From: Fasciola hepatica
Taxonomy: Eukaryota; Platyhelminthes; Trematoda; Plagiorchiida; Fasciolidae
Direction: 5' to 3'
Assembly: GCA_948099385.1 (NCBI GenBank)
Contig: CANUEZ040000165.1
Coordinates: forward strand, 9,580,001-9,644,000
DNA length: 64,000 nucleotides
Part shown: piece after piece, positions 23,530-34,300 of the stretch
Position numbering within the stretch: the first letter of the stretch is position 1
Layout: each line of letters starts with the position of its first letter
Made by a program: the position numbers and the translations under genes
Notes under the pieces: generated by a model
What the model saw: only the letters and a program-made list of their open reading frames with translations
The model's database searches: none
Told to the model about the DNA's origin: nothing

Positions 23530-24060
23530 CAGTTGTTTGATTGCCCAAGTAATACAAACTTTCTGTTCAAAGGTGAAATACATCATCAGAAGGAGAGGGT
23601 ATCAACTGGATAACCTTTCAAATTGTCTGCAGACCTTTTCACCGTGAAATATAAAAATAGTCAAATTGGATTATCAGTCAGAGATTTTACTATGGATAAA
23701 CTGCACTTGGACGATATCCTTTGCGTGGTAGATATCATTGATGACCCAAATCTGATGCTTGTTAGTTTTAACACTGCCTATCCAAATAGCCGATTCTCTT
23801 TAGAACAAGAAAAAAACTACAGTCTACAGTATTTTGACGTGTGCGAAAGCCATCAGAGTGATAGTTTCATTCGGTTAACAGTGCACTGAAAAGCATCATG
23901 GAACGGGTAGAGAAACCAAGTACACTGCTACGTTAATAAATAGTGAAAAATCTGCACGAATGGTACAACAGAAAATGAACTTTGTTCTTTGCCGAGTGTT
24001 TTCGTACAAAACGGCTATCTCGAAAGGTTTATTTACAGGACGATGCAAAAATGTGAAGCG
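23530..24060 (+). pseudogene. Penelope-like reverse transcriptase, C-terminal half
   Basis: In one frame: NTNFLFKGEIHHQKERVSTG then a stop, matching the .F.F.G..Y.Q..G..MGSPL motif of Penelope RTs, then LSADLF (family: LADLFM). Next comes H-L-D-D at 23704-23715, where active elements have YVDD, followed by ILCVV. Then FNTAYPNSRFSLEQEKN.SLQYFDV matches the family's LN..HP.I.FT.E.E....L.FLDV. After the stop near 23888, KASWNG corresponds to the usual RKPTW.G, and about 90 bases on VFVQNGYLERFI matches the L..NGYP..FI motif. The tyrosine of the catalytic box is lost. Confidence 0.78.
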
Positions 24061-24099
24061 AGACCAAAGGAGATGGGAGCTACAAAGAAGCGCGTATAA

Positions 24100-24590
24100 G
24101 TCTGCCTGGCTATACGGAAGCCGGAACCAATCACAAAAGTCAATCAGAAGCAATCATCAGAACATTGCACACTGCACAGCTACATATTCTGTTCGCTTCC
24201 AAACCGATAGTGTTTACGAATAAGGGACGAAGTGACAGGTTATGGAGTGCCTTTCTGAATGCATTCGTTCATTCACCTGCTCCTGTGGAACTAGACACAT
24301 TGATCGCACCACCAGACACTTCTCCGAAAGCGTCTGTGAACACTACCCGGCTTGTTTGACCAAGGGGGCCGCTAAGACAGACACGAATGCTCACACTTTG
24401 TTTTATCAGGTTACTCGACAGAAGTAATAAGCTCTTTCCGCACCATTGACGAAGTGTGGGGCAAGCAATCAAGACTTTTCAAGTGCAACATCCTAGCCCC
24501 AGTCGAGGCCGTCAGTATTCCACTCTATGATCCTCTTCTGTAGGTTCAGAAACAATTTACGCAAGTATTTAAGCTCCCTTGGACCAATTC
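24100..24590 (+). pseudogene. Penelope-like GIY-YIG endonuclease domain
   Basis: LPGYTEAG...SEAIIRTL and IVFTNKGRSDRL (24120-24240) match the linker before the endonuclease. After a frame change, 24242-24425 gives SFTCSCGTRHIDRTTRHFSE then CEHYPACL, which fits the C.CG..YIGRT.R.L..R..EH.P pattern, with the second glycine of the GIY-YIG core changed to aspartate. The end, at about 24470-24585, reads FKCNILAPVEAVSI..YDPLL, a stop, then VQKQFTQVFKLPW, the usual end of Penelope proteins (E.. I....P.LC.QK.....L.LPW). Confidence 0.8.
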
Positions 24591-24640
24591 ATATTCCCCA
24601 AAACCTGAAAGTACTTGAATATTTTATAGTGTGATTAGTT

Positions 24641-24654
24641 TCACACACACACAT

Positions 24655-24700
<46 letters not shown>

Positions 24701-24703
24701 GCA
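24641..24703. repeat. (CA)n microsatellite
   Basis: About 30 CA units with one ATG and one CAAA interruption. Confidence 0.98.
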
Positions 24704-24861
24704 TAGTTACACACGAAACTGCAATGACAGATTTCGATCATCATTCCCATTTCTTGTTTTGTGAGACACATTTGATTTTTATGTATCGGTATGAGTACAA
24801 ATGACTGAAAACGAACCACGCTGTTTCTTTCACAATGGAATTTTTTAGACATGTAGTAACA

Positions 24862-25048
24862 CAAGGTGATCCATCATGTAGTTCAGATCATTGAAATCCC
24901 TGTAAACACTGTACAGCTGTTCCATTCTTTCCAGGAATCATCAGCAGTACTCATCCACCGAGCCTTCACGGCCAACCGAACCCGGGGTGAACGATTGTCA
25001 GTGGAACACCTTAACCATAAAGCTATCCGAACTGGCTCTCAGCGGTTT
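24862..25048 (-). repeat. hammerhead SINE family A, minus copy with decayed core
   Basis: On the minus strand: a GAGAGCCAGTTCGGATAGC head, a tRNA-like promoter region, then GAGTACTG-CTGATGA (24943-24937), a stem II region and G-GAAC where GAAAC is expected. The A13-equivalent is G, so cleavage should be abolished. The helix III palindrome ACAGCTGT and the helix I strand CAGTG are still intact. Confidence 0.75.
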
Positions 25049-25185
25049 ATTGAACTTATACACTACTTGTTATAGCTCCTTTCCGACACTAGCTTTGAAC
25101 GTTAACAGAACACTTTCGTACACAGTGAGCCACTCCAGCGCTGGACGGCTTCTCAGTGGAGGCCAGTGAGCGAAGGGCCCTACAA

Positions 25186-25431
25186 TTCACAGTGTATAGG
25201 TTTCGTAAACCGCTGGGGGCAGTCCGGATAGCTTTGGGGTTAAGGTGTCCCACTCTTATTCGTTCACCCTGAGTTCCAGTCCCGGTGGGGGCTCGGCGGA
25301 TGTGTACTGCTGATGATTTCTAGCAAGGATGAAACAGTTGTTCGGAGTTTCGCTGGTTTTCAGTGGTGATTTAAACATTGATACTGCATAATGAACCATA
25401 TCGTGTAAACATCTCATCTCCTACTACCCAC
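25186..25431 (+). repeat. hammerhead SINE family A, plus copy
   Basis: Reads AAACCGCTGGGGGCAGTCC, GGATAGCTTTGGGGTTAAGG (A-box region), GAGTTCCAGTCCC (B-box region, TTCGA core worn), the ribozyme at 25302-25350, then TTTTCAGTGGTGATTTAAAC and an ATACTGCATAATGAACCATA tail that ends in TCTCCTACTACCCA. The tail matches the reverse complement of 42798-42840, which fixes the 3' end of the unit. Confidence 0.78.
25302..25350 (+). ncRNA. hammerhead ribozyme, core intact, helix I weak
   Basis: CTGATGA at 25310-25316, a short stem II (TTC/GGA with a T.T pair at its base), GAAA at 25331-25334, and helix III as ACAGTTGT (three pairs, two-base loop) followed by T at the cleavage position. Helix I pairs only over two or three bases because the 3' strand reads CGGAG instead of CAGTGC. 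All core residues are present, but activity is doubtful because helix I is weak. Confidence 0.6.
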
Positions 25432-25434
25432 GTT

Positions 25435-26300
25435 CATGAAATAAGTTATTATTATCAATATCATGGGTACCACTACTCAGGTTTCCTTGAATCGCCTAAT
25501 TGGTGACAGGCAACATTTGTTCACCAACTGAATTCGCTTATGGGGTTCCAGTCATTTTTCTCTATCAGGAATAAAAACCCCGTCATCTTCACTACGTGCA
25601 CCAACTCATCTCCAACGGCATACACACAGTGGACCAACACCAAGAATGAACGCGTTGATTCGCCACAGAAGGCAATATTCGCGACAAAATCTGTAAGCTT
25701 GCAGCTGATAATACAAAAATCCTTATTTAACCTGATGATGAAAACTTTGATACTCTGACACATAGAATTTTGGTGAGATTCTCATGAACATTTGTTTGGT
25801 GTTGTTGGCTTTTTAGTCATTCACTTAATTAGTGTATTGAATAGGTAAAATTACCAGGAATTTTCCTTGTCATTTCAGATAAAACCAATTTTCCCTCATT
25901 GTAAACTTTTTTTGTATACAATTTAAGATTCATGACCTACGTGAGATATAGCATAGTATCAGAGAGTGGCGTGAATTTATTTACAGGTCTCTAATATTTA
26001 ATTTCATTCTATACTGTTCTGTGTGTAGTTGAAGGAGTGTAACCTTGATTTGTCAAAATAAAAAGATTTGAGAAAGGTTAGCCAAGTATCAACCAGATAT
26101 GGTGTTTCATGAGCCGCGGAAGGCTCAAAGGGTCATTAGAGATAAGAAATCCACCAGACAAATTGCCCTACCGTGATATCACTTTGGGTTGGAATAAATC
26201 ACGTGTTACGCTCTGGGTGCACTTCGACCGAGGGCACCTTGAATAGCGAGAAAATCATGACTGTTAAGACTGAGACACTTACCAAATTCCACTGAAAGAT
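25435..26300. other. no recognised feature
   Basis: AT-rich sequence without domain or shared repeat. Confidence 0.4.
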
Positions 26301-26497
26301 CTCACCTGGATAGGTCATAGCCTTTCACATTAACGATCCTTGTCATATCTAACGAGTGTTTGTAAATATATTTCGGCGAAACAGTTTGTCCGTTCACTAT
26401 TCACCGTCAAACCTCCAAATGTAGGCATAACTTCAAGGTCCAGATTGCGAAATTACCTCCCCATGACTAAATTTAAACATGTGAGTAGTGTGGGATT

Positions 26498-26553
26498 GTA
26501 TCCGAAGCACACGACAGGTTTCGCGGTTGTTGCCGCTCATCAGTTATATGTTC
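26498..26553 (-). ncRNA. hammerhead ribozyme, core intact
   Basis: On the minus strand CTGATGA (26543-26537) is followed by a perfect stem II (GCGG, loop CAACAA, CCGC), GAAA, a very short helix III (ACCTGT: A-T and C-G pairs with a two-base loop) and C at the cleavage position (GTC). Helix I is made mostly of A-T and G.T pairs between ACATATAA and GTGTGC, so it is weak. The same type, with a broken GAAA box, lies at 10895-10940. No tRNA-like head was found next to it. Such minimal helix III hammerheads are known in Penelope-like elements and short retroposons. Confidence 0.7.
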
Positions 26554-26710
26554 TTGGTACTTTTCCGCCCAATCATTCTTATGCTTTAGCACAACAGAAT
26601 CAGCTTACAGCGGTAAATTTAAGTATAATTGAACATATGCTCTTCGTTCTGGAGAAGGAAATCAGCGGGCTCCCTCCACACTAGCCATTGCGGCCAAAAG
26701 TGAAGTTGGT

Positions 26711-26711
26711 A

Positions 26712-26779
<68 letters not shown>
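26711..26779. repeat. (TA)n microsatellite
   Basis: About 34 TA units with one TATG interruption near 26734. Confidence 0.98.
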
Positions 26780-26782
<3 letters not shown>

Positions 26783-26784
26783 CC

Positions 26785-29700
26785 GAAAAGACTGGGAAAA
26801 GTTCTGAAAAATGATGGTAGGCCCAGTGATTACCAGCGTATATAAACTTCATTCTTCGCACGATTAATTGATTTATTTTTTTTAACTTAAATTCTGCTTC
26901 CTTTGTGCCCAAAGGTTCATATTCTGTCAAGTTTGAGGCCGAATGTTGGCCTCAGCGATGACATTCTGAATTAAATTTGGGCTTAATCATTTATTGTATA
27001 AATACAACGCACAAAAGTTATAGCCCCGGGACTTTGTCATCTCTTGCTAGTTGTCCCATATTTAAATTTTACACGTCTGCATCATTATCGTCATGCACGG
27101 AGGCCAGTAAGCATCAGTTCCGATTAGACCTGTAATATTTATCCCGCAACACTGGTTTCATTTTCCCTGTTGAGGAAGAGTGCGGATAAAATATCGGTTT
27201 GCCAAATTAAAGAAAATCCACGAACTGCAACGTGAACGGAACTTGAGATTGTTTGTGTATGATCGGTAGCTTTCGCCGAGTGAATAACACCTTTTTTGTG
27301 AAACTCATTCAATCACACTCTTGAATTAGAATGCTGTAAAGATTGGTAAGACAGGTGCGTGAGAGACAGTTACGGACGTACGTTGTCATATTTCCAGTCT
27401 GTCAGCGTCCGGTGGGTTGGAAAATCAATCAGCCAATCAGTCAATCATATGCTGATACGATTACAAACACAAATGATCCAATGATTAGGAACCTTTTCTT
27501 CGTTTATTCATTAATTTTACGGCAAATATGCAGTACTTCTGGATAGGGCTTGTGACTGAATGGAGGGTGCGAAACACTGAAATCAGTAGTTGCACGGCTT
27601 TCGAACTCTTGAGTGCAAGATCACAATATCACCGGGATGAATATTCGATGAGCAACTGTTGTGGTTCTAAATTTAAAAGTCCCGGATACTTCTTAGAAGG
27701 AAGGAGTTTTTAGTCGATTCTCAGATATAGTATTTCAAAGCATCTTCGATTGATGCCAGCAGAGAAAGAGCAGCAATTCAGAGGTTAGCAGTCTTTCTGA
27801 ACATTCGAAATAGGTGAATGCAAACGCTCGTATCCGAAGGCACCGTCCAGGACATACCAGTGTAATAGGTCAAAAGGAACGCAAATACTGTTTCGAAAAT
27901 CATTGGATTTTAAGCATTATTTCCAAGAACTGTGTACATATCACAAATATTTTAGTACTACGGTGAGAATCTCTCTAACGTTTTGGTTAATCCATTGTCT
28001 CAGTCATCATCAAACCTAAATATCTTCACTCAAAATTCCAAGAACTTGAGTGACGAATTCCACCTATAATGCAGTGCACCCAGGTGATACGATATTTTCA
28101 CGGGCACTAACTGTGTTCGAGGTGCACCAAGTAACCTGTCCAGTATTTGAACCCGATGCTTGGGTCATCCTTTTAGCTCAGTTTTACCGGAAATCTTAGG
28201 TTCATATCAGCAAAAGTCAATCTATGACATTCAGCATCAAAAAACTGCGAGTCAGACAATAGGGTAATTTGAGTAAACTTCCCGAGTGGGTGATTGTAAC
28301 GGTAGAGATTTTTTCCCCCTCATTATCGGTTACAAAAGACAATCAAAGAGTTTAATGTATTACTTAAGGCTCCCCTACCAATGACTGAATTATTGAGATT
28401 TAATAAGTGACCCAATGGACACCATATCTACCGGTCTTCTCGAAATTCGTTATCCACCGACCGTTTTCTAGAGTTCGCTGACCTCTGACAAGCATCGTGA
28501 CTGAAAATTGTCCAGTTGCTTTCACATTCCAGTTTATGTGAAGGTCAAGCAGTTAAAGTAGGCCAAAGTATCGTGTTTACCCATAAGCCTATAATCAACA
28601 AAATGTTTGTTGTTGATCTGGGAGATAGCAAGGTTTTTTGCCAATTATGTTTGGATTGCCTTTTTTGATTTAGACGAGAGTGATGATACGTTTGTATCCA
28701 TGGTTTTGAAAAATTACTCATTTTTGACTTTCGACCAACATGGTACAGCAAATATCAGGCAGAATCATCACTCACTTTTATCTAATCCAGATCATCGCAG
28801 AAATATAGTGAAGAAAATAAATTTGAAATTGCATGGAAAGTTACAATTCAAAATTTTTCCATAATTTAAGGGAGCAAAACTTAAAGGAAATAAATCTATT
28901 CCATATATAATCACTTTTTACTGAATTTCTATAGGGTCTGTAAAGAGCGCAGGAATTCAGATTTCACTATGGTTCAAGCACATTTTCAGTTGATTATCTC
29001 AACCATTATAAATAGTAGTATATTTCCGTTGGTGTCTGGTCATTGGTTTTTATTACTGATTCCTAATTTGTGAAGGAGAGGCAATCAATGACGCACTTTC
29101 TAAGAGCACAGTCACCAATTACCCCACTCTTTGAAGGCTGTAAATCATGATCTTGAGTCCCGGTGCGCAGAGCCACATGAGGAATCACGTGTGGTAAAGA
29201 ATCAAGTGACAGCAAGGAATCTATCGTACACCAAAAACTGACTGGCATCCGCTTGATTGTCATTGAAACTCATACCGCCATGTTGCATCAGGGCTTCAGT
29301 ATTTGGCAGATTGCATTCAGGGTCGGTTTTCTCGCCGAATAAACATGACACGATGAAGTAGTGGAGGGAGGAACTCTCTCTCTTTTGGACAGGCAAAACT
29401 TTAACCTAATTCATTGGACGTATTTTTTGTCTATACTGTTATACCGTTTTTCAATATTGGGCTTTGAGTTGCTTGGTTTCTGGGTTTTCTCGCCAAGTTT
29501 AACCGTCTATCTAAAATAGATGCTATCATGTGGCTTGATTCCACCACCAATAGTGACCTGATCTGCATTTATTGGACACATTCCGTCGGGTATCATAGAT
29601 AAAAGAAGGTGGCCATCTTTCCATATTCTTAATTCTAAACAGTTTCCGATTAACTGAAGTATCATACTATTCCCGTTACTCTCCCATCTTGCTCTTTCAA

Positions 29701-29960
29701 TGTTCTGAGGACATATTGCAAGTCACTTCGTCATGGGCTGCCCTGAATAGTGGCACAATCTTAAGTGAACTAATGACCGTACTACGTAAGTGCCGTGCCA
29801 GTAATATATTCTGCGAATATAGTCCAAAGCCTACTGGATCGTATTCAGTCGTGTGCTATTTCTTCCCCTGGTAAATGACCGAAGAGATTGGTCTAGTGAT
29901 TCAAACCAGAAGACGGTATTACAGGAAAAGTGGTTGCGCATCACCGATTATTTACTTATT
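26785..29960. other. no recognised feature
   Basis: About 3.2 kb of AT-rich sequence. Short open frames show no domain I recognise. Confidence 0.4.
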
Positions 29961-29965
29961 TCATC

Positions 29966-30040
29966 CACACCCGATAGCTCAGCTGACAAATCATCTGCCC
30001 GGTGAGCGGAATGTTGCCGGTTCGATTCCGGTTCGCTATT
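29966..30040 (+). repeat. tRNA-like sequence, SINE head or tRNA relic
   Basis: CCCGATAGCTCAGCTGACAA is a good A box (TAGCTCAG..G) and TTGCCGGTTCGATTCCGG is a perfect T-arm with a five-pair stem and B box. Spacing is tRNA-like, but the 5' and 3' ends do not form a seven-pair acceptor stem and no convincing anticodon arm is present. A SINE head is the better call. Confidence 0.6.
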
Positions 30041-30099
30041 TTCGATTTTCGGATGCGAACAATACAAGTGAACTTTCCATAATCTATAAAATAAGATGA

Positions 30100-30890
30100 A
30101 GCAAATACTGGTCGGAAAGATATAATTTTTTACCCTATGAACTAAACGTGAGAGTGTACTGAACATATTCCTAACACCTGCCGGCTACAACATGGGTATC
30201 ACATTATTCGTGTAATTTTCTTCAGCTTTCAAGTTAACATCACACGATGAGAGATTTGTTGCACAGATCACCCTGACGTATAGACTGGGAAGTTGGCCAT
30301 TTCACAAATAACCTCGTGCAACAAAACAGCTTAGATTATTTTTCACAGAGATCCGTGTAGAATCATGGACTGGTCTTGAATAAAATTATAGTCACAAAAA
30401 CGCTCATATCGTTGTCCAAGAACCGAAAACCACTTTCTGGTACCTCAAGGAACTATGCATCCCACTCACCCCGTACCGTGTGGAGGGGGCATAAATTACT
30501 GGTCACATCCAACCTAGTGGTTCTGCTGAAATTCAGAGTGACCAGATCAATGAAATTCGTTTTCAGGTAACTTGTGTTTACTTTGACTGCTTGTGATAAG
30601 CTCCCGTCTAAATTTGTGACTGACATAACCCAAAGAAAGACTGCCGTCGATAACACATAATCAGTTCAATTCATCTATCGATAGATCTAGCCAAAGTGAG
30701 GTGACTCGGCACATGGCTTTCAAGGGTGTTTTGCTAGATAGATTGTTTTCTACACACTGAATTTCTTATTTCTAAACTTCTCGATGTATCTCATAATAGA
30801 GAGTTGAAATTCCAGTAGCTGTGGAACATGATATTTCTGAAGTTAGTCTTGGCGTGATCCCTGGACAGTTGAATTTGTGTGACTTAAGCA
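30100..30890. other. no recognised feature
   Basis: AT-rich sequence; nothing recognised. Confidence 0.35.
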
Positions 30891-30895
30891 ACTAT

Positions 30896-31341
30896 TGTGA
30901 CAGGGAATGATGGGGCTACGGAATGGCGTGAATATCAAGGCAAAAGGACGAACCAAACGAGGGCCACAGACGAAAGAACAGACGGTGAATATGTCGGAGG
31001 TCTCCCGAAGCAGACAAAAGGAGACATACGGACTAGCACGGGGAAGCAGCAGGATCTCTGGCAACCAGCAAGATAGCCCAGGTGAGGGGTTGCCAATCAA
31101 TTGAGACAATCAACTGAGACAATCGAACCAACTGAATAGAAATGATACCCAAGAGAAGCAAGCTATCGGCCACGGGCAACAAGCCAGAAAGTAGCCGAAG
31201 CACTCAAGCAGCTGCGAGAGCAATGTTGGTGCTGCGTGGTCTTTAAAAGGGGCTATATAAACAGTTGTATGTGTTTCAAGAATTCACTTTTTTGGCCGTT
31301 AGAATACAGGTATGCTACCCTGCGTCTTCATCCTTGCTACA
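30896..31341 (+). mobile_element. solo LTR of an LTR retrotransposon
   Basis: A 446-base block that begins TGTGACAGGG and ends TTGCTACA (TG...CA), flanked on both sides by CTAT (30892-30895 and 31342-31345), a 4-base target duplication as expected for Ty3/gypsy-like and some other LTR elements. Its composition differs from its surroundings: it is purine-rich and has fewer AT runs. A TATA-like motif, CTATATAAAC, lies at about 31253, upstream of an end segment that would be R-U5. No primer-binding site, gag or pol sequence lies on either side, so this is a solo LTR left by recombination. The group is not certain; fluke Ty3/gypsy elements such as CsRn1 have LTRs of similar size. Confidence 0.7.
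31252..31262 (+). promoter_or_regulatory. TATA-like element in the solo LTR
   Basis: GCTATATAAAC downstream of TTTAAAAGGG, about 80 bases before the LTR end. Its orientation gives the plus strand as the direction of the former element. Confidence 0.45.
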
Positions 31342-31345
31342 CTAT

Positions 31346-34300
31346 GATAAATTGGCCTGATAATTAGAAGTCTGAAGTTAGTAAAATGTCGAAAGTGGCT
31401 CATTTTCCCACTTCTGAAGGTACAAATTCACCAGAGGTGACTAAAGTCACTGTCAAATAAATGATACTCCCAACAGAAGTATTTCTTTTGTATGAATTGT
31501 CTAGCATGTGCTTGTTCAGTAGAAATTAGGACCATCACGAGGCGAACACATTTGGAGAATACTTGATCAACTTACGGCTCAACAGCAAACTCACCTTAGA
31601 TGGTATACTTTTTGGCGAAAGACTTTTGAGTTAGTTCAAGTACATGACCTAAACATGAAGGTCAAACGAGCCCCGTTCGGTAAATATCGTTTCCTTTTCA
31701 TGATACTGGAGAAAGATGGACAAAAATCACTCACTCAGTAGAGAAGAGACGAATAACTTTGTGCGTACCATTCGGGCCTATGTTCCCGTGAGGAATTATG
31801 CTCAGAATCTTACTGTGAAGAAAAAGAGTATTGTCACTTCGGTCATTGAAAAACTTTGTCCCGAGAGTAAAGGTTATTCGTGGGAGTTAGAATAATTCAA
31901 AAATGCCTCATCTCTAGGGGATTTCGACGATATCTCTATCTAATTTTTACCGGCGTACGAAGGTCACTAGATAGTGTCTGGTAGCCACGCATCACAGTTT
32001 AAAGTCCATATACCAGCAGCCTACGAAACTGACACGGTAATTTAAATTATATCATTTATAGTAATAAATAGGAAAAATTGGAAACATAAATCTCTCTGAT
32101 TAGCTGCTTCAGTGAGAAAGCTTGCTCTCAGTTAGGAGTATACTCTATTGTTCTGATCCCATGAACGTCTTTGCGGTTGTAATGAGAAACGTCCAAATAC
32201 TCTCACAATGTGATTGTCTGTTACTCCTTTGAGTTAACCTTTGATCACTTGATAAATATTCCACCGAACTTTTGAGCAATTAAGTATCTTCTCGATTGGA
32301 TCTGACCAATGAAGCGACCGTTTTGCGGAAGAAATAAACTATGGTGTCCACTGCTCCAGAAACCGGAACTGATCCCCGTTATGTGGCAATTTACTGGAAC
32401 TGTCCACCACCTCGTTAGGTAGGAACTTACTTCTAGGTCTTTACACAAACACGTGTCACAGCAATAGCGTTTTTGTGTGTTTGCACACTTGTTGAGCCCC
32501 ACGATGCTGCCTTGTTGATCTGAGATCTTTAGAAATCAGACTCGCACCAAGAGAATCTAATCAGATTGACAGATAAAAATACTACCCGAGTTGGAGTGTT
32601 TAGATAGGACGGTAAGTAGCTACCCCCATCGATTATTACCATGCTCTCGCACTCGGCCCTTTAGCTACTCAGCTTCCTGTGGTAAGGGTTCGCTCATTCT
32701 TGATGAGTTTCCATCTTTTGGCAGATCAAATCTCCAATGGTTTCTCGACTAGGCCTTTAAGAAGGTAGGAATTATCCCTTCCGACATCTCAGAACCTCCC
32801 AGCATACGAAAAAGCGAAAGTCAAATTACTTCAGTAAAACCACCTTGCTATAGAGTCCATTCGGAAGAGGATTTGAACGTCACAGCTGTTGAAACTCCTT
32901 CACAGAGAGTGCTTCGGTTATCGCGAGTATTCATATACTGAATAGACACAATTATCAAACTTGCTTGACCGCGACAGGAGGCCACACAGTAGGGTTTCAG
33001 AATTTCCGCGTATGGATCACAGAGTTTACCTGCTCAAATTACATTAACCCATGGTGCTCACCACATTGAACAGATTTGGAAACTGACTGCGTGCAAACAA
33101 GGAATTCCTCTAAGAATCAACCAGTGCCGACCGGATATGAAATCTGCGTGGCCACATTTAATAACCCGTCGTGGTCAACGAATTTTCCTATCCGGTTCTA
33201 TTTAAAATTTGTAAAATATGCCCGTAATAATTCCATATTCTACATATTACCATTACCATTCATCTTGCTACTCGTTTTTTATCTGTTTTATTATTAATCC
33301 GCGCGGCAAATGTATCCGTCCGTCCTGAGATACCATGGACGGCTTTGTCGACGTATTGGTTTTTTGTTGGGCAAGAGGAAAAACGTCAACCATGACAACC
33401 AATCATGTCGTCAGGCCGTGCAGCACACCGAGTAACGGGCAACCAGCCTTCCTTTCGTCAACCCTCTGTACCGTTCTTTTGATTATTGTTACTTGTACCA
33501 GCCTAACCGATATGACCAGTCCGGTTGATGAATAAGTACAACAGTAGTGAAAAGACTTGCAACAGATCAGCGGGCATAGCGTGAGTAAAAGGTTACATGA
33601 TCAGTCGATGATAATTGGGCAACTAATTTGTTCATTATCAAACCGTAGTCCAGAAAAAACTGTTATTCAAAACCCTGCAGTGGCTTGATACAAGTCTAGT
33701 TGGAAGCTGTCAGAAGAAACCCAAATGACTGGAACGGGAGAGGTTTTATGCGGAGAGTATGAGAACTGCTGTGGATTCATCAAGAGTATAGAAACTGAAA
33801 CCGGGAAGAAGTTTTTATAGTATGCAATTTATCTATGCTGCAATATCTGACACGATTACTATCACCGAACAGGCAACAGTTTTGAGGACTATGCCATTTG
33901 GTTTGACGATACGGGTACATCGTTTAAACCTTCTCCAATCAATTCGCCATGCAACATATGATACCATTACCACGGTCAGTCGCACAGCACATGATCGTCA
34001 CACTTTCTCATTTGTTCCGTTAGCTGTGCAACACCAATCTTTGTAAAAAAAAAAATAAGTTTTTCCAATATCTCTTGATGTCATTATATTCCCAATCTTC
34101 TGACCTGACTGAATTGCAGAGGAATGGCTAGAGTTTGCAGGTGAAGACTAAAGAATGGTGGGTCGTGGCTAATGAATTGCGGGTTTTGGCTAAAGCTTGA
34201 TCGGAAAAAGTGCAATCAGAGAAGCGCTACTTGTGAATTTCATCCTCCAAAGTGATGAGCCATAGTGACTGGTCCACCTTTGATTACACAGACTAATTGT

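Larger units (their letters stand above)
23504..24592 (+). mobile_element. Penelope-like retroelement, 5'-truncated and inactive
   Basis: The segment holds, colinearly, the second half of a Penelope-type reverse transcriptase and a GIY-YIG-like endonuclease with the typical element C-terminus. Penelope-like elements are retroelements whose transcriptase is related to telomerase and whose nicking enzyme is GIY-YIG rather than APE-like. This copy starts mid-transcriptase, contains stops (for example TAA at 23611) and at least two frame changes. No terminal repeat was found at either end. A (CA)n tract and a hammerhead-SINE composite follow directly. Confidence 0.78.
24862..25431. repeat. composite repeat: two hammerhead SINEs facing each other around a spacer (copy 1)
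   Basis: A family-A copy on the minus strand (24862-25048) and another on the plus strand (25186-25431) are arranged tail-out, heads towards each other. Between them is a spacer of about 140 bases whose sequence (TTATAGCTCCTTTCCGACAC, TTTGAACGTTAACA, GGCTTCTCAGTGG, GAGCGAAGG) is conserved at 43049-43145 inside a second composite. Conservation of arms and spacer together suggests that the composite is itself a unit of mobility or duplication. Confidence 0.78.

Noticed and set aside
29966..30040. Functional tRNA gene
   Set aside because: A and B boxes are good, but the acceptor stem does not pair and no proper anticodon arm forms; SINE heads of this kind are frequent in the window.
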